Shown here piece by piece: positions 1 to 14,101 of a stretch of DNA of 64,000 bases. The stretch's first letter is position 1; each line of letters opens with the position of its first letter. Both the position numbers and the translations under genes were made by a program. The DNA comes from Echinococcus granulosus (Eukaryota; Platyhelminthes; Cestoda; Cyclophyllidea; Taeniidae): NCBI RefSeq assembly GCF_000524195.1, contig NW_020170391.1:764273-828272 (forward strand), in the 5' to 3' direction. The notes under the pieces are model-generated. The model was not told the DNA's origin. It saw nothing but the letters and a program-made list of their open reading frames with translations, and ran no database searches.

Positions 1-2319
1 CTTTCTGCTTTCGAACATTGAGTGTGTAACTAAATGAACGCGGCACAATAGCTACATTGTATTATATAGTCTCGTTCTTTAAGAGCTAATGAGCATGCAC
101 TGATGCTAAGTGTCCAGTTTTGGTATACATTTTGTCGTGGACTGTTAAGAGCCCTGTCAGATCAGTCCATCCGACAGTATTTTTTGAGTATTCTTCATCG
201 TTGAGTTGCGCTGGGACTAAATTACACTTGATTTGCCTGGCTACTCGATACAAAGCTAGCAATTCTATTTATTTTTCATCCATCAATGCGCACTCAGATT
301 CCCTTCATTATAATCCAAAAGGCTTGAGGTTTTAGGACTTTGCGTCAGGCGTACTTGACAAATGACCATCCACTTAAACCAAAGAATACTATGAACTAAT
401 TGAACTGCTTGATCAGGCGAATTCATTATATTGAAGTAGGTCTTATAATTAAAACTCAGACAAACTAACGGAACATGTGTGGTTCACAGAGGAGAGTAAA
501 AAAGTCAACAATAGATAGAGTTCAGATGGTCATTTTGAAAAAAAAACACTTCACAGATTGAACATCCACAGCACATACAGTGCATATGTTTTCACACCTC
601 TGCTGTCGCAAGTCAGAAATGCGATGAAGCCATGACTGGTTCAGCCTATAGAAACACATGACCTTATCGAATGCATGCAGTGAAAATATGTGACTGGTTT
701 GCCGGACGAAGTATGGTTTTACCAGTGAAATCCAGAATGAAACATTGTCTAGCCATCCTAGCTTAACTAAGTCCACAACTGCTGTGACTTGTGCATTTCA
801 TTCCAAATGGACCACAGCAATAAACTTATTCGCACTCCCGTGGCTAATGTCACGTAAATCCTCGGTACGCCTGTTTAGTATTGTCTTGAAAGTAACCGAG
901 AAACACGTATTTCTTTAACTAGCTTGCTCGCACAGGTGACAACCTTTTTAGTGGCTTTGAGGTAGTTTTGTCTAAGGTCAAGCAGTTACAGGCAACTTTG
1001 GAATTTTGGTGCAGTTCCACCCGGGGTAAGTAAAACAACTGAGGAAGAAACGGCTAATCACTGGGTACTTGTACAAAGAGCAAATAGCTTTTTTCCATCT
1101 CGAAGCTCATTCTTTCTCCTTTATTGAGACGTAAAAACCTAGATATGAATAAGACGGGAATAGTGGCTGAAACTCGGAGGACTCTCAAGCTATAGCAAAT
1201 TCATTAGCATGTAAAGCTTAGCTACCGGTATTGTAACAACTTTCTTTGAAATTAAATCACCTGAACACACTAGTACGTAATCGAGGCATTTCCTCGTGGG
1301 AATGAGAATCATCTGGCCAGAAAAGTGCACTATAAAGTGGCCTTATGATGCGGAGGTGACACTCAATGCAAGTGTCACCCTAAGGAGGTTACACACACCT
1401 TTATGTTCTGCCTGAATTTCAGATCCATTTCAAAATAATCAGAAAAGCATTCCCTCCTCCCATCATTCTAGCAGGATGTGGTGTTTGGCAAATGCGGTGT
1501 GGAAGTACGTGACAGGGTGATTTTTTAGCTCTTATAGCAGACACTGCGAAAAAGTTGATAGCACCCAGCGCGTACATCCCTTATCACTTTCAATTCACAA
1601 CTTTTTGCACGTATGCAAGATGTGTATGTGTATCACCCCGACTTTAGGTTGTGGTTCTTTCCTTGCCTTAAAATCCATTCTCGGGATATGTTTAGCCTTA
1701 AAGAAGTTGCATAATATAACTTCCTTAGATTATCAAAAAGAGGGAGTAAAATTATGTAGTCCTATGCTTTGGAAGGAAACAATGTTGCAGTGAGTACATT
1801 GGGCATCAAACTATGGGAAATTATTCTCAATGTTAACCAAAATTTTCCTTAAAAAGCAAAATTTAAGTTAGGAAATGCAGCCTGTGTTAAAACACGACTG
1901 TAAGGCAAAATAAAATACTCGTGTGCCTTATTCCAGCACGCACTTTTCCCTAAAAGTTTATAACTTATAATAAGTCTCAAAAAGTCGCTATGAAGTGTAT
2001 CCACGCTGTGATTACGAACTTTAAATTGCGCTAAATGTGATTACTTCTAATATTTCACTCTCATCGCAAAATAAAATAGCGGTGAATATGCACAAGAATA
2101 ACGAGTTGCAGTTGTTGATAACTCTGAATGAGTTTCGTTTTAGCCAACAGAAGATAACCACTCAAGTCCTATAAATTGGTTACAGAAAATAAGATAAAAT
2201 CGCGATTAGATGCGTGCCATTACCAATCTCTTACGAAATGGAGTTCAAACAGATTCACAGAATCAATTTAACTACACCGTTACGCTCAAGTCTGGAAGTG
2301 GGAAACCACAAGAAACCCT
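1..2319. other. AT-rich spacer, no gene seen
   Basis: No reading frame here has a recognisable domain, coding-like composition or splice-flanked structure. Open frames are short (84 residues or fewer) and overlap on both strands, as expected by chance. A small inverted repeat (GGTGACACT and its complement around a 7-base loop, 1356-1380) is the only structure noted, and it is within chance expectation for this length of DNA. Confidence 0.6.
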
Positions 2320-2575
2320 CTACTTTCGTCGACCTACGGTTAAGGTGGATTCGACGTCTTTCATTTTGCGAGTAAAAGAGCTCCCAATGTGAGCATCGCG
2401 GTCACACGGCAAGATGCGCGATTCCTGCATCAGGGAGTCGCCTAAAATCCGCTTTTGTGGCAGAGGCGAGAAGAGGTGGCCTCCCACCACAGCATGTCCT
2501 CTTTCAAGGTACAGGGGCGACGACATTTGCTGCGGCGATGGTGTCGGCGTCTTTACAACAGCGGAGCAGCGGCTG
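2320..2575 (-). CDS. candidate coding exon, unknown product
   Basis: I do not recognise this product. An open frame with clearly higher GC than its surroundings, especially at third codon positions, runs from a good acceptor (pyrimidine-rich stretch ending TTTAG, exon from 2575) to a TAG at 2320. A weak donor-like CC|GTAGGT at 2338 offers an alternative end. The roughly 84 residues are hydrophilic, rich in Ser, Pro and Arg, with no membrane segment. The incoming phase is 2. The start-like ATG-GCG-GCT-GAA followed by GTAAGA near 3049-3034 does not match this phase, so no complete gene model was possible. It could be the terminal exon of a minus-strand gene or a fortuitous GC-rich frame. The opposite strand is also open across much of it (2414-2662), which weakens the case. 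Confidence 0.3.
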
Positions 2576-5500
2576 CTAAATGGAAATATTGCGATCATAG
2601 GATTGATTGTTTCAGGACACAAAAGCGGTAGGAGTTATCGTCTAGTTAATATAGAAGAGTAAATACTAGGACTTGTTTCAATTTGGAACCCCGTATATAT
2701 TTTATATGTTGCATTCAAATTGCGGTCCTGTGTATTTGTCTTAACTCGCGGAGCCAGCCTTATTTACCTATCACCGAAATATTTTAAGACAAGCGAGTGG
2801 TTTGGATCTTATCGTTTATTTTGATCATGAGGAATTTAACGGCATTTTACATCTGGATGATTAATTTCGGTGAATAAACAGCTTACAGTTTGACTCAGTT
2901 CCATGTCTGCTCAAAGGCAGCAGGCATACCGAAGAAAAACAAGTTTCGAGTGGGGATTGCTCGAACTCGATGTGGAAGTTGAGATGGGATATTAACGCCT
3001 CGAAATATGGGTGCAAAAATGCCACACAATTCTTACCTTCAGCCGCCATTCAATGAAACGCCTTTACCAAAATAATCAAACTTGAGAAGAGCTCTGTGTT
3101 TGGACCACCTTACTTGCAAGCTTATGAGATGCATTTTACTGATCTTGCATGTTAGGCATCAGCATGATTTTATTTAAAACTAGGATTTGAAGAAAACCTC
3201 AAGCTGTTATAAACCAGGTGAACTCGAAATTGAAATTTTTCACCTTAAATAAAGATTACTAGGAGAATTTTAAGAAATTCGCGAGAATTCGTTGACTTAA
3301 ATTCGAGTTCCTTTAAGTAATAATTAATGGGAGTTGAATTTTAAAACCTATTAAAAATACTTCTACGCATTAATCAAGGAAGTGCATTTGGCACTTTGTA
3401 CACTCCGACCGCACAAACGAATACAGCGTTCCCAAAGTAACCACAATCACTATGTTAACGGTGCGGTTCTGCACCGCCTCGTGCAGAAAGAAAAGGCACG
3501 CGTTTTAGCCTCATAACGCATTGTTAGCCTAGCCAAGGTCCTGACTTGGCGCGCACACAATCACAGCTGGTAGTCACTTATTTCACACCCGCACACACAC
3601 GCCGAACCCTCATGTGAATCACTTTGGCCTCAGTGCCACGAAAATGCAGACGTCGTCGAAAGTTTCTGCCACCTGATAAACAATGGTTCTGCGTGATCGC
3701 TTTCATCCAGTGCATAGGCTATAAATACTCGTCAAAATGCCACCCACTCTGATGGTTGTTTTGCAGAAAACAGACCGTGACGGCTATTCACCATAGAAAT
3801 GTGAATCTGAGTACAAAGTCTAGTCACTTGTAGAAACGATACATGGTTATGCAAATTCCTTCGGACGTTTGAAGGGCGATGTTGAATCACAATGAATATT
3901 ACTTAAGAATGAAAACACTCGGCAATCGTTAGGCCATTTCCCCCAACTCTTCAGTTATTAATATTACTAGAAAATCTGTTTTAGATTGCTGTTTTATCAC
4001 ATTGAATTTTGTTAACAAGGATACTCACTTTGAATAGCTGAATACAAAAAACTAGGCCTTGGTCATGCATCAATTAACAATATGATTATTCATTCATAGC
4101 GAATAAAGCTATGCTAAATAAAAATGACAAACCTACTTTAAACAGACATACAAATCCACCGTCGACGTGGTTTCAATGGGCCTCCATCTTATGCAAGCCA
4201 AGCCATGCGGTGTGACCGCCTTTTGAAATGGTTTTCAGAAGCGGTGTGATTTCAGCCACTGCCGAAGCAGCTGCCTTCACGCGTGCACAGATGCCCAATC
4301 ACAGGGCCGCGTTAAAGCTCAACGAAGTGTCCGAGACAACTCGTTAGGTGATTGGCTGAAGGGCGTAATCGATAGCAGTGGCTTCGAGGTGCGCGCGTCT
4401 CGCCTAATTGCGCGGACAGGGTTTGGAGCAGCCGTGTTTTGCGTGAGAAAGGTGTGCACTTTCGCCTCGCATTGAAGCCGTCGCGTCACCGTGTTCGCAT
4501 ATCTCCAGGTTGAAGGGCTCTGGCTCTGGGTGTTCTAAGGCCACGTAGCAAGGCCCTTTTGGAGGTCCACCACGGCGTAAGAAAACCAAAAATTAAACGT
4601 TTGTGTCTAGGCAAGTGCCCCAATGAAGCGTTGAATTTAATAAAACAAATATGCTTGCCCATCAATTTAAAACACAAAAAAGTTATCTGACATTTCCTTT
4701 CGCTTCTTTCTGAGGGGATTCACCTCGTAGGCGTTAAGCGGAACACGCAAATACCCACCTGTCTGAGTTATTTTTGGAATCTGGAATTCATAAACCTGAA
4801 ATATAAAACGACTTGTTTATTAGTGCCTGAGCCTAGCTATTCATAGCACAAAGTTCGAGTAGGAACGTCGCATTATGCTTGTAAGAATGCATTGATACTA
4901 TTTGTTTGAATTGTAGTGTTTAACTGTTGATCGTGAAGAATTCAGGTAATGAAACAGGAACACTTGCACTCGGTTCATTGCCATTGAAATGACTTTTATT
5001 GAGTGTATTTAAGCGTCCAGGCAGACAGCGTTCAAACTGCCTCAAGTCAGTAAGTAATTACACATACCCTTCGTCATGGTGTGATGCAAATCACTCATAG
5101 GTAGAGCCTAAATAATTGAACTGCGCATTTTTCACTCACTTGGTTAATTATGTAGAAAAGGCGCTTTGGGTATACCAATTGTAAGAACAGTTAAGAAAAT
5201 ATTTTGGTAACAGATGAGATTCCCATTCGAACCTTTGAGAGGTGATAATTTAATATATATTAAAATAAGTCAGCAAAACTCACAAACGTTATGCTATTCT
5301 CAGCCAGGGCAGACGCAAGCCAAATCAAAGAAAAAGCTAAAATTTCAAATTTCAAAATTTTCATCACCACAAAATATATACATTCAATGTTTTGTTCAAA
5401 ACAATAGTAGTTCAAGGCACATATTTAAGGTAGTCGAAGCGTGTGTTATGAAGTCTAATGTAACAACAGCTACGGAATCCATGGAGAAATCGGTTGAAGG

Positions 5501-8500
5501 GGACTGGCTATTGAATTTGTTTACGCCGCCACTAGTTTCCTGTTCCTCCTGTATGCTTTCGATCCAACCACCTTCCAAATTCCTGCGCCCTATAACGCCT
5601 TTAGGATTAACTTGGATGATAAAGGCACCAAACCGACACATTTGATAGAGATAGCAATAAATAAATCGCCTTCGTTTGCATTCAGGTTGACATGAAGTTT
5701 TAGGTAATTAAGAAATCTTTGGATTGTGGAAATTTCTCTTAAGCCTATTCAAGCGCACATCTATTTACTCGGATCCACTGCCGTGGTCTGGAATGATGAC
5801 CCAGTAAATAAGACCACATATTTTAGGTGCCTCGTCACCTGAACCAACTACATAACTGCAAACCGTTAAAGTCGTAGGAAAGATTTTGACTTTGATTTCT
5901 TGACCTACCTTTCATTAAGAAAAGATCCTCTAGGTGCATCTGTATTTTGTCTTTTTTATAAAATGCAAGGAAGCAAGTCGGGTGCTAATTTTTGTGGATT
6001 TATAAGAGCTCGTGTTGTTAAAGAATAAAGAGGTTAAAAATCACCTTAACGTGTGCTCAAATATCCTTTCTTCTAGATGCTATTTTATTGACGGGACTTG
6101 TTGGAACCGTATAATATTTCCTGGCAATAATAGCCAAGGTGTGAATGTAATTAATTTCAAGGCATTTTTCGGAATTACGTCAAGTCCTTTCTATTTATTC
6201 CTTGACATAAAATGCTTTCTGAATTTTGGCGGAAACGCTAGCTAGATGTCTAGCCCACTTTAGCTATCTCTGTAGCAGATGGGAAGATCTTGAAATATCT
6301 TAAGGTTTGGCTATTTCATTTTTATAACTTCTTCAATTAGTGCATTTTTTGCCGCGATACTGACCAAAATAAAAAAGGGAGCAAATGATTAACCTTTGTA
6401 TTGGGTTCTTAAATTTAAAAATGTAAAGCTCGGTACAAACTTATTACAAGCGGATATTCCGCTTTTGTTACGTACGCAAGGAGTGCACATTTCTGTATGT
6501 TGTCCACAGCATCAATGCCGTCCACGTCTTCAGCATATCAATACACATGCTGGCTGATTCATCAGCCATCCGATTTACTTCGGTGAAGGCATAACCTGAC
6601 ATTTCACTTATTGACTTATGCTTCAGCGTGGATTTTCCAATGCTGAGGTCATCACTATCGCTCTAAAAGTTTGCTGCAGAGGCTTTGACGACAATGTTAA
6701 TTTCAAAACCCTTCTACTGTGTTCTAAAAATACTAGAAATGATTATTATAGAACCCGCAAAAAATCTGCAGCACAATGATAGGATTTCTTGGGCGTTTCT
6801 TCTTTTAGTGGTGTCGCCTAAACTGTTTTGGTGCTCTTTGTTTTCATGCCTTTGACACTGCAACTGCAAAATTTTGCAAAGTATATTCACCTCTAAGATT
6901 TTTTATGACTTACGGCTTGTGTGACTGTCTAGAAATGGGGCTACCAACAGACAGCTGGTTGTCAAACTCATTAGCCACATTGATTTCCCGTGGAGGAATT
7001 TTCACACCTCTCCTTCCCAACATTTTGGTCCATGGAAATGGTGATAGTTGACGCAAATATTCCCAGCTTCGCGTTGATTGCTTTCGTACAAAATCTTAAG
7101 CTTGCAAAGGGCTTATCTACTTACTTCTACCGTTTGGTTGAGAATACCAGCAGCTATTTTGAAGAGGGCGGTCCTTTATTGCAAAGATGTTTCATAACCT
7201 ACCTTAGTTTCAGAAATCTCCCTTTTAAAATCAAAAGAAGATTCAATTGTGTCGGTGCCCTCCTGCAGGTTACTTTTAGTCAAAATGGCTGTCCAACAAC
7301 TCGCCAACTTGGAAGACGCTAGGCAGATGCGTCACGGGAATGTAACCTTACCAAGCATCGAGCATAATTTTAAAGTTCTGATTGCAAAGTTTATTATGCC
7401 TCTCACGCATACAGAACGGGTAAATGTGTGATAATCTATCAAACGTGCCTAATAGATATTTATGCTTGCATCTAATTGTGGACATTTTAGATAAACTTGT
7501 TTTAAAACCCTCTTTCATTAGTTGTGCGATGATTTAAACCCGGTTTGAGTTTATCGAAATAGAAGTTAGTTCGGAAAAGCTAGCCAAAACCTATGGAAGC
7601 CTTAACCATTATCTTCTTTATCATTTAAGCATTTCCGTACTGCCATATTTTTACCATGTTTGCATGAACAGCCTTGGTGTAGTTGTCAGGACGAAGGCAG
7701 TCCACGGCAGTTTCCATTTCACAATTATGTTGGACAACTGGGATGTGTCTTTAAGGCAGAACTTTATCCTTACGCAATTTTTTCCACATAAGATTATAGC
7801 GCTTGCATTTACAAAGTTACCGTGAAAAGTCCGTATTTAAATGGGCGAACAGTCAGAAAATGCTTAAAGGATATGTGTATTTTTACAGGATTTAATTTTT
7901 TGAAAAAATTGCTTTTACATTTTCTGGAGTTGTTCCTGTGGGTCATCTAGTTTTGCCCATTTTTTAATTTAAATTATTTCACTGCTTAAGTTGCTTAGAG
8001 TAGAAATCGTTTTGCTCTGTGTCCACTCTGCACTTATATTTGCCATTGGATTACCTTTTCGACTCATCTTCTGTGTTGCGTTCTTGACACATTCTTATGT
8101 ATAGTGGATACGGACCCCATTATGGACATGGAGGTAACAATTCCTTAGGAAAGTTATCTTCCCAACCATTAATAATTTAAGGCATTGCGCTAAATGGTAA
8201 GAACATGATTATTCTACATTAGAATGGATAAAAGTTACATGAGATTTATATTAAAAAAGGTGTTTGTAGTGATCGCGGCAAAATTGACTCAAGCTCTAAA
8301 CGGAAATTTGAAATATTATTTCTTTTCCCAGTAGACAAATTTAAATAGATAAAAGTGTCGTAAAACTCGTAAAGAATTATTTTTATTAATGTGACTTAAA
8401 TCCTGACGAATATACAACACTAAACATCGTAGTATTTCGTCTTGAACTACCCACATTTAGTGGTAGAAATCACCCCATTTGGGGAATGTTGTGAGTGAGA

Positions 8501-11500
8501 TCCCCATCGCTAATCAGGCTCAGGGGTGGTGCAAGCTGGGTCAGTGGCGACGTCAGCCACTGGACCAGCACGAATCAAATGTCAGGACGAACTTTATATG
8601 TTGAAGTTGTACATGGCATCTTCTGTGCCGCGATTAAGGAAGAGAGGCCGTGACCTTTGTGGAGAAGTCTGTTGGCCGTGCGAAACTTCGGTAGTGCGTT
8701 ATGCAACTAAGGGGAGCCGACCACTCCCGTGTTCGTTTTGACGCATCATCCTTTGAATAGCTGGAAGGGAGCAATAGGTGTGGTTGTTTTTGTGTCTTGT
8801 TGACTTTGCATCATTTACACTGTTTTCTTATTATTAGAAGATTATAAAGTTTGGTACTTTATACTTATTTCTATGGTCACATCTATTGATATACCAAAGG
8901 TAAAAATCAAGGCGTAGATGACATTATACTTCATTATTCCTGCAAAATTGTATGCTTTTCTAAATATTTGAGCCATTGCAGATATTCTGGAGAATTTGGA
9001 AGTGCGGGCACTGTTGTTTGGCATTAGAATCTTCTAACTTCAACATTCATGCAAAAAATGGAGGAGTTTGAATGAACAACATAAGCCTAATTTGTATTTT
9101 CGAGTTCACATAACAAAACAAAACAGCAAAAATAGCTACAAAAAACATTAACAAAATGAATTTAAATCGCCTTGTTCTGATGTTACGGGGCACCAAAGCA
9201 AAGTAAATTGCTCTAATAAGTTGTATATCTAGATAAACCGCGCAACGACCAGACGCCCTTCCAGCGTGCTTTCACCTAGTACATTTACCAGTACACAGCC
9301 AGTACCCTGGACTGTGGAAACTCAAGTAGTGTGACCTCTACACCATTCATTTGCACTAAAATAACGAAGAAGTTCGAAAACCTTCAAAAAATCATGCTTT
9401 GCTGTGACTTACTTACTGCTTTTTAAAATGGTTAAGTTCTCTTAAAAAGATCAATTTGCGGGAGTTTATTCCAATGTAAATAATCTGTCATACTATTATA
9501 TTCTGATTTAAATGCTTTTATACCTCAGAAATGTGTCTTGCATAGTTTAAATTCGGTTGGCTAACGAGTAACATGGAAATCTGCTTCAATCAAAGTGCCA
9601 TTCTCTAGTTGTAGTCTAACTTTTACTTAAGATTGGTGAAAATGTCAGTCGAATGCTACAGACATGAAGTGAAATTGGATTACTTCCGGGCTTATTTAAG
9701 ATTATTACAAACACACCAGTTAACACAATCCGCACTGCGCGGCACCATAATTTAGACGCCGTTTTTCCCGATAGTTTATTTAGGGTTATAGGACTCCATC
9801 ATCAGTTCTGCAAAATTTTTGGAAAAGTGACACAAGCAAACCATATTGTAGTTTTACTTATTAAGTTTCAGTAAAAACGCTGTTTCCATTAGAGAAGGAT
9901 AACGTTTCACATGAATGCCTGTTTATTCAACCCTCGAATGCATAAGGAGGGCTCAGTTACATAGCAGTAATTGTATTTGAATTATGTATATGATGTTTCA
10001 CGCCTAGTTTATTCCAGAATTCTGGATGTAACATGAACCGTTCCAGAGACGAATAGAAATACTGTCCCGAGTTAGGGAAGCATGTCTGGATTTTTGATCT
10101 CCACTGAGAGTTATTCTAGAAATAAATAATGCGTTTTCACACATCCCTAGAAATAACTTTGTTTCTTTTCGAAAATTATTTGGAGAACACTTCTGATTAG
10201 TTGTAATTCAATAACTAGTTTTATAATTCACTCTTGTACAATTCCCTGCATAACTATTTGGTTCAGACAGAATGTTGTTTGGAATAACTTTGTAAATGGT
10301 TTAAAAGTGGTCTCAAGTTAAAATCCTTTGATCTTGTGTGTTTTTCTTTCTTTGTATTGGAACCGAAGCTACTCGGTGTTTTTGTTCGGCAAGGTTCAGC
10401 GCAATTTCTGCCGCTTTGAGTATTTACGCGACTGGACTTTACTATACTGCTCTTGGTCAATTGTTGTATCTTTACACCTCACATGAATTAATGCTCCAAG
10501 ATCTGGGACAAATGAATGCTTCAATCAAACTCAATGGGGAATAAATGAACTAACACTAAAATTTGCATAGTTGTCTTCTTCTGAGTTGCTTTAGAGAGAA
10601 TGCTGAACATCTACCTCCCAACAAACCGCTGTACATACAATTATTTGATTGCAGATGTTTACCTCTTCAAGTAGGAGAAAAAATATAGAGGGTTACTTTT
10701 AGTCTCATCGCTGCTTTAAACAAAACCGTAAAAAACGATGCATTCATGACCTATTCATTATGGTTGTTTTGTCCCAGAGGCGGGGCGTCGAACGAAATCA
10801 TCATATGTTGTTTCGTGCTCTCTTTTCCTACCTCTTAATATCCGTTACTTAGATGAAGTAGCTTTGCCGTGCATCAACCTTGTTTTGATATTTTAAGCAT
10901 TGCCTCAACTTAAGCGATGTCTTATATTATGCCATTGAATTGTTTCCATGTCGAGAGTGATTCCTGGTTCAGTGCCAGGGGTCTTACTTAGGCAATTTTC
11001 ATTGCATTGATGACGTTTTATGCGAGATTTTCGGATTAGACTACAGAAACGTTTCTCCAGCAAAATTTTATTCAGCACCTTTTTAGCCTGTTTTACAATA
11101 AATCGGGTTAAACTTTAACTTTGACTTAAATGTTATTTTAAACTGTGAGGTTTATGATTTTTGCCACTTTAACAAGTAGGAATTTGGTAAGGCTTAGCCA
11201 TTATTCTTGTTCATTAAACTCGACTTATTTATTTATCATTTTTTTCGATTTGGTCTCCTCAAGAAATTAATTTGCACGCTAAAGGTCTTAATTGTAGCAT
11301 GTTTTAAGGAGGAAATCACTCTTTTAAGCATTAAACAAAACACGCAGACACCCATGCCTGCACTTTCGTCATTTCTCACACCAATGTCCTAGCATGTGTA
11401 GCTCTATTCCGATAAGCAGAAATAATAAATACCCCAGTATCGGATTAAATAAGACCTAATTATATTTAACTGATTTGATGATTCATTCCTCCCATATAAC

Positions 11501-14097
11501 TCCGCCCTCGACTGGCAGCCGAGAGAAGTCGAAGCAAGGTGGTATAAGAATGGCAAATTATTTCTTGATGTGCGTTTCTATGTGACTAGCGAATTAAAGC
11601 TCGATGACTTCCGGCAATAGGAGCATTTTAGCCGGTTTCTTTAGTACTTCCGGTGCCTCATCAACAGCTCTCCCGTTTTGCACTATCAAGTCCAAATAGG
11701 TTATTTCATAGGCGACTTTAAAGATGCCATCAACTAGGATACTAAAATCGCTGGTGTGCATCTTTAGAGTTCTCGCCTATGCTACTACCATCTTCCATGT
11801 TAGTCTATGCATGTTGATATGCGATACAATTAAACAAACTGAAGTAGATGTCAGCGAATATGGCGATATTTGATTATTTTCATTGACTCAACTCATGTGT
11901 TTAAAATAGTATTCCTATAGTTGATGTAGATACCTAAAATACACACCCTTTGATACAATCTACTTGACACAAAAATCAAAAGCATATTCAAAATTATCAT
12001 ATGTTCATTTACTAATATTTTTCTGAGTCCATACAGTGTCGCGAATTATGTGATATCGACGAACCCTTGTGTCGGATCCGCTGTAACGCCACGTTAGCCG
12101 TACCCGAGCGGTCCGGCGGTCGCAGTACCCATAGATTAATCTCTCCTTGCTTTAATTAGACTCATTTATGCAAATTCATCTTCAAAAAGAAGAGATGTGA
12201 TCTTGTGTATTCTTTAGGATCCTATTAAAACATAAAATGTATCTGGAACAAGCAGTTTCTGCTATATACTTGTCTCAACAGCTATAGCCATACACTTATC
12301 GAGGAAAGTTTTGTGTTAGAAGTTACATTTTACCTATAGCTACAAATCCACTCGACATTATTTACCTGCTTCTCTTTAATTTACTTCCCTTGCCATTAAA
12401 ATACCGAAACCGTCTTGGCATTACCTTTAGGCACCTACTTGCAATAGGTTTACAAGGAACTGTTTTACCCAAAACCGGCAACATTAGACATATCTGCGTT
12501 CGTATACGAATCTCGTGGAATTAGTTGCAGTGCAAATTAAGGAAATAAAATGGAAGTGTCACTATGAAATTTTCCATCCACAATACCAGGCACGATCTTA
12601 GGTAATATTTATATAGTCGTACCAATGGTTCGTAAATCCTCAAATCTCAGCACTATTTGCATTGCCCTAAGTGACCTTCAGTTTTTTCTTTAGCACCCCT
12701 TTTTGGTAATGGTATCAAAACACGGTTTGTTACTAAAAAGAAAATAAATTACCGAAAAGGAATGATCAACTTTTGTTCAATTAGGGCGAATTGAAAATTT
12801 AGATTGGGATTTTTGTGATTTGGTCGACGTTCTTCACCACCGTCTCTTCTTCGTAAAAATTACCACCTTTGTCGCAGAGTACGGTAAAAACAATTTAGCA
12901 TGCTTTTAATTCAAGTTTTGCACTGTAAAACCGGATCCAGTACTCTACTGTAGATAACTTTTTAAGCCATCCAACACACTAGTAAATGCGCACTTGTGTC
13001 CCATTCACAGAATGCGTAGGAGAGAATGTTGTTTAAGCTTCAGAACGATAGCCCATCTGCTACAGATGGAAGCGGATAAATTGCATATTCATCAAATAGA
13101 ATTTCTACTTGATGTAAGAACTGTAGGTTTTCCTCAGCGTATTTTATGGTTAGTTTAAGCATTCTTCAGATTTCACTAAAGTTTGATACAGTAGTCTAGT
13201 GCTACCTTCAATTTTTATTTTACTTTTAATTCAAAGATGTATTTCACCCACTTTTAGCGAAAAATTCCCCATCATAATGGACGTTAAACAATACAAACAG
13301 CTACATGTTGTCGGACAATTCACACTGTGTCTGGCCTTTGCGCTGTTTATGATGTATCCTAGAACAAATCAGGAGTGACCTCGATACCAGTTCAATGCGG
13401 TTTGCATGCTCACAGAAGGTTGTGTAGCGCCCCGAGACTTCCATGAAGAGGAAAGAAGATATAATACTCGGGCAGAATATGTGCAATCTGCCTTCATAAA
13501 GGCTTGAGGGCTACGCGCATGGCCCAAAAGTCAGGCCACTCGACCGAGGTACAATGGCGGAGCCCTCAGAGACCCACTGCCAAACCCGAGTTAAACAAAA
13601 ATTAAAATGCCACAGTTGATTCAATAACTTGGAGGTGATAACAAGGGACGTCATAGATGATTCCGATTGTTACAAGTAAAGCAAAGTTCTGAACAGTACC
13701 TAACACTTTTTAGGTACTGATGTGGTACAGTTCAATTAGATGTCTGCTGCTAACCGTAAAACGACAGTCAGGAGATTTTCAATATCTTACAGGTTTATGT
13801 TAAAAGATGTTTCGTTTGGACATCACTCCTTAAAGGTTTTAAAATAATCAGACTGTGGATAAGATAAGCAGTACAGTGTGGTGTTGCTTTCTATCGCCGG
13901 AGACATGGTAGGGTACTTGGAAGTGAAGTAAAATGTTGTACCTTTGAGTCAATGGCCTTAATTTTGCGTTCGTGCCTCGTCACAATCCGACCAATAACCG
14001 CTTGTCTGACATGCTGCAGTGTGATTTGTTCGGAGTGCACTAAACAGTCACTGCCCTTGCATCTCCCCCATCGCTACATGCTGACCTCTCAAGCCAA
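2576..14097. other. long spacer without a supportable gene
   Basis: AT-rich DNA with short opposing open frames. The longest, 5214-5645 (+, 143 codons), is low in GC, overlaps an opposite-strand frame and shows no domain, so it was not called. A GC-richer patch at about 8520-8760 holds a 71-codon frame with no similarity I can name and a 7-bp stem flanking GACGTCA (8542-8562). A further GC-richer stretch lies near 3440-3680. Regulatory sequence of unplaced genes could sit here, but nothing beyond composition shows it. Confidence 0.55.
4240..4590. promoter_or_regulatory. CpG-richer block with inverted CCAAT boxes
   Basis: This stretch is distinctly richer in CG dinucleotides than its surroundings and carries a CCAAT box at 4295-4299 and an ATTGG (CCAAT on the other strand) at 4351-4355, about 50 bases apart. 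That pattern is seen at animal promoters. No coding exon can be attached on either side, so it may be a promoter or 5' UTR of a gene outside my reach, an enhancer, or a repeat fragment. The short minus-strand frames across it look non-coding. Confidence 0.22.
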
Positions 14098-14101
14098 ATG
14101 A
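14078..14101 (+). promoter_or_regulatory. short uORF overlapping the GPCR start
   Basis: ATG at 14078 opens a seven-codon frame (MLTSQAK) that ends in TGA at 14099-14101. This overlaps the receptor ATG (14098-14100) as ATGA, the arrangement that allows termination and re-initiation coupling. It matters only if the mRNA leader includes it. A trans- or cis-splice acceptor-like CTCTCAAG just before the receptor start could remove it. Confidence 0.35.

Noticed and set aside
1337..1388. Hairpin GGTGACACT/AGTGTCACC with outer CCTTA/TAAGG pairing
   Set aside because: A 9-bp stem with a short loop is expected several times by chance here, and no precursor-like longer stem was seen.
3034..3049. ATG-GCG-GCT-GAA-G followed by GTAAGA as a first coding exon (minus strand)
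   Set aside because: Phase 1 does not match the only downstream exon candidate (2575, phase 2), and no bridging exon was found.
5214..5645. 143-codon plus-strand open frame
   Set aside because: AT-rich codons, no domain, and an overlapping open frame on the other strand. The length is within chance for a window of this size and composition.
6551..6568. TGGCTGAT-tc-ATCAGCCA inverted repeat
   Set aside because: About one such repeat is expected by chance, and it has no regulatory context.
8542..8562. CAGTGGC/GCCACTG stem around a CRE-like GACGTCA
   Set aside because: Short stem with no gene nearby to regulate. It may be part of a repeat, but that could not be shown.
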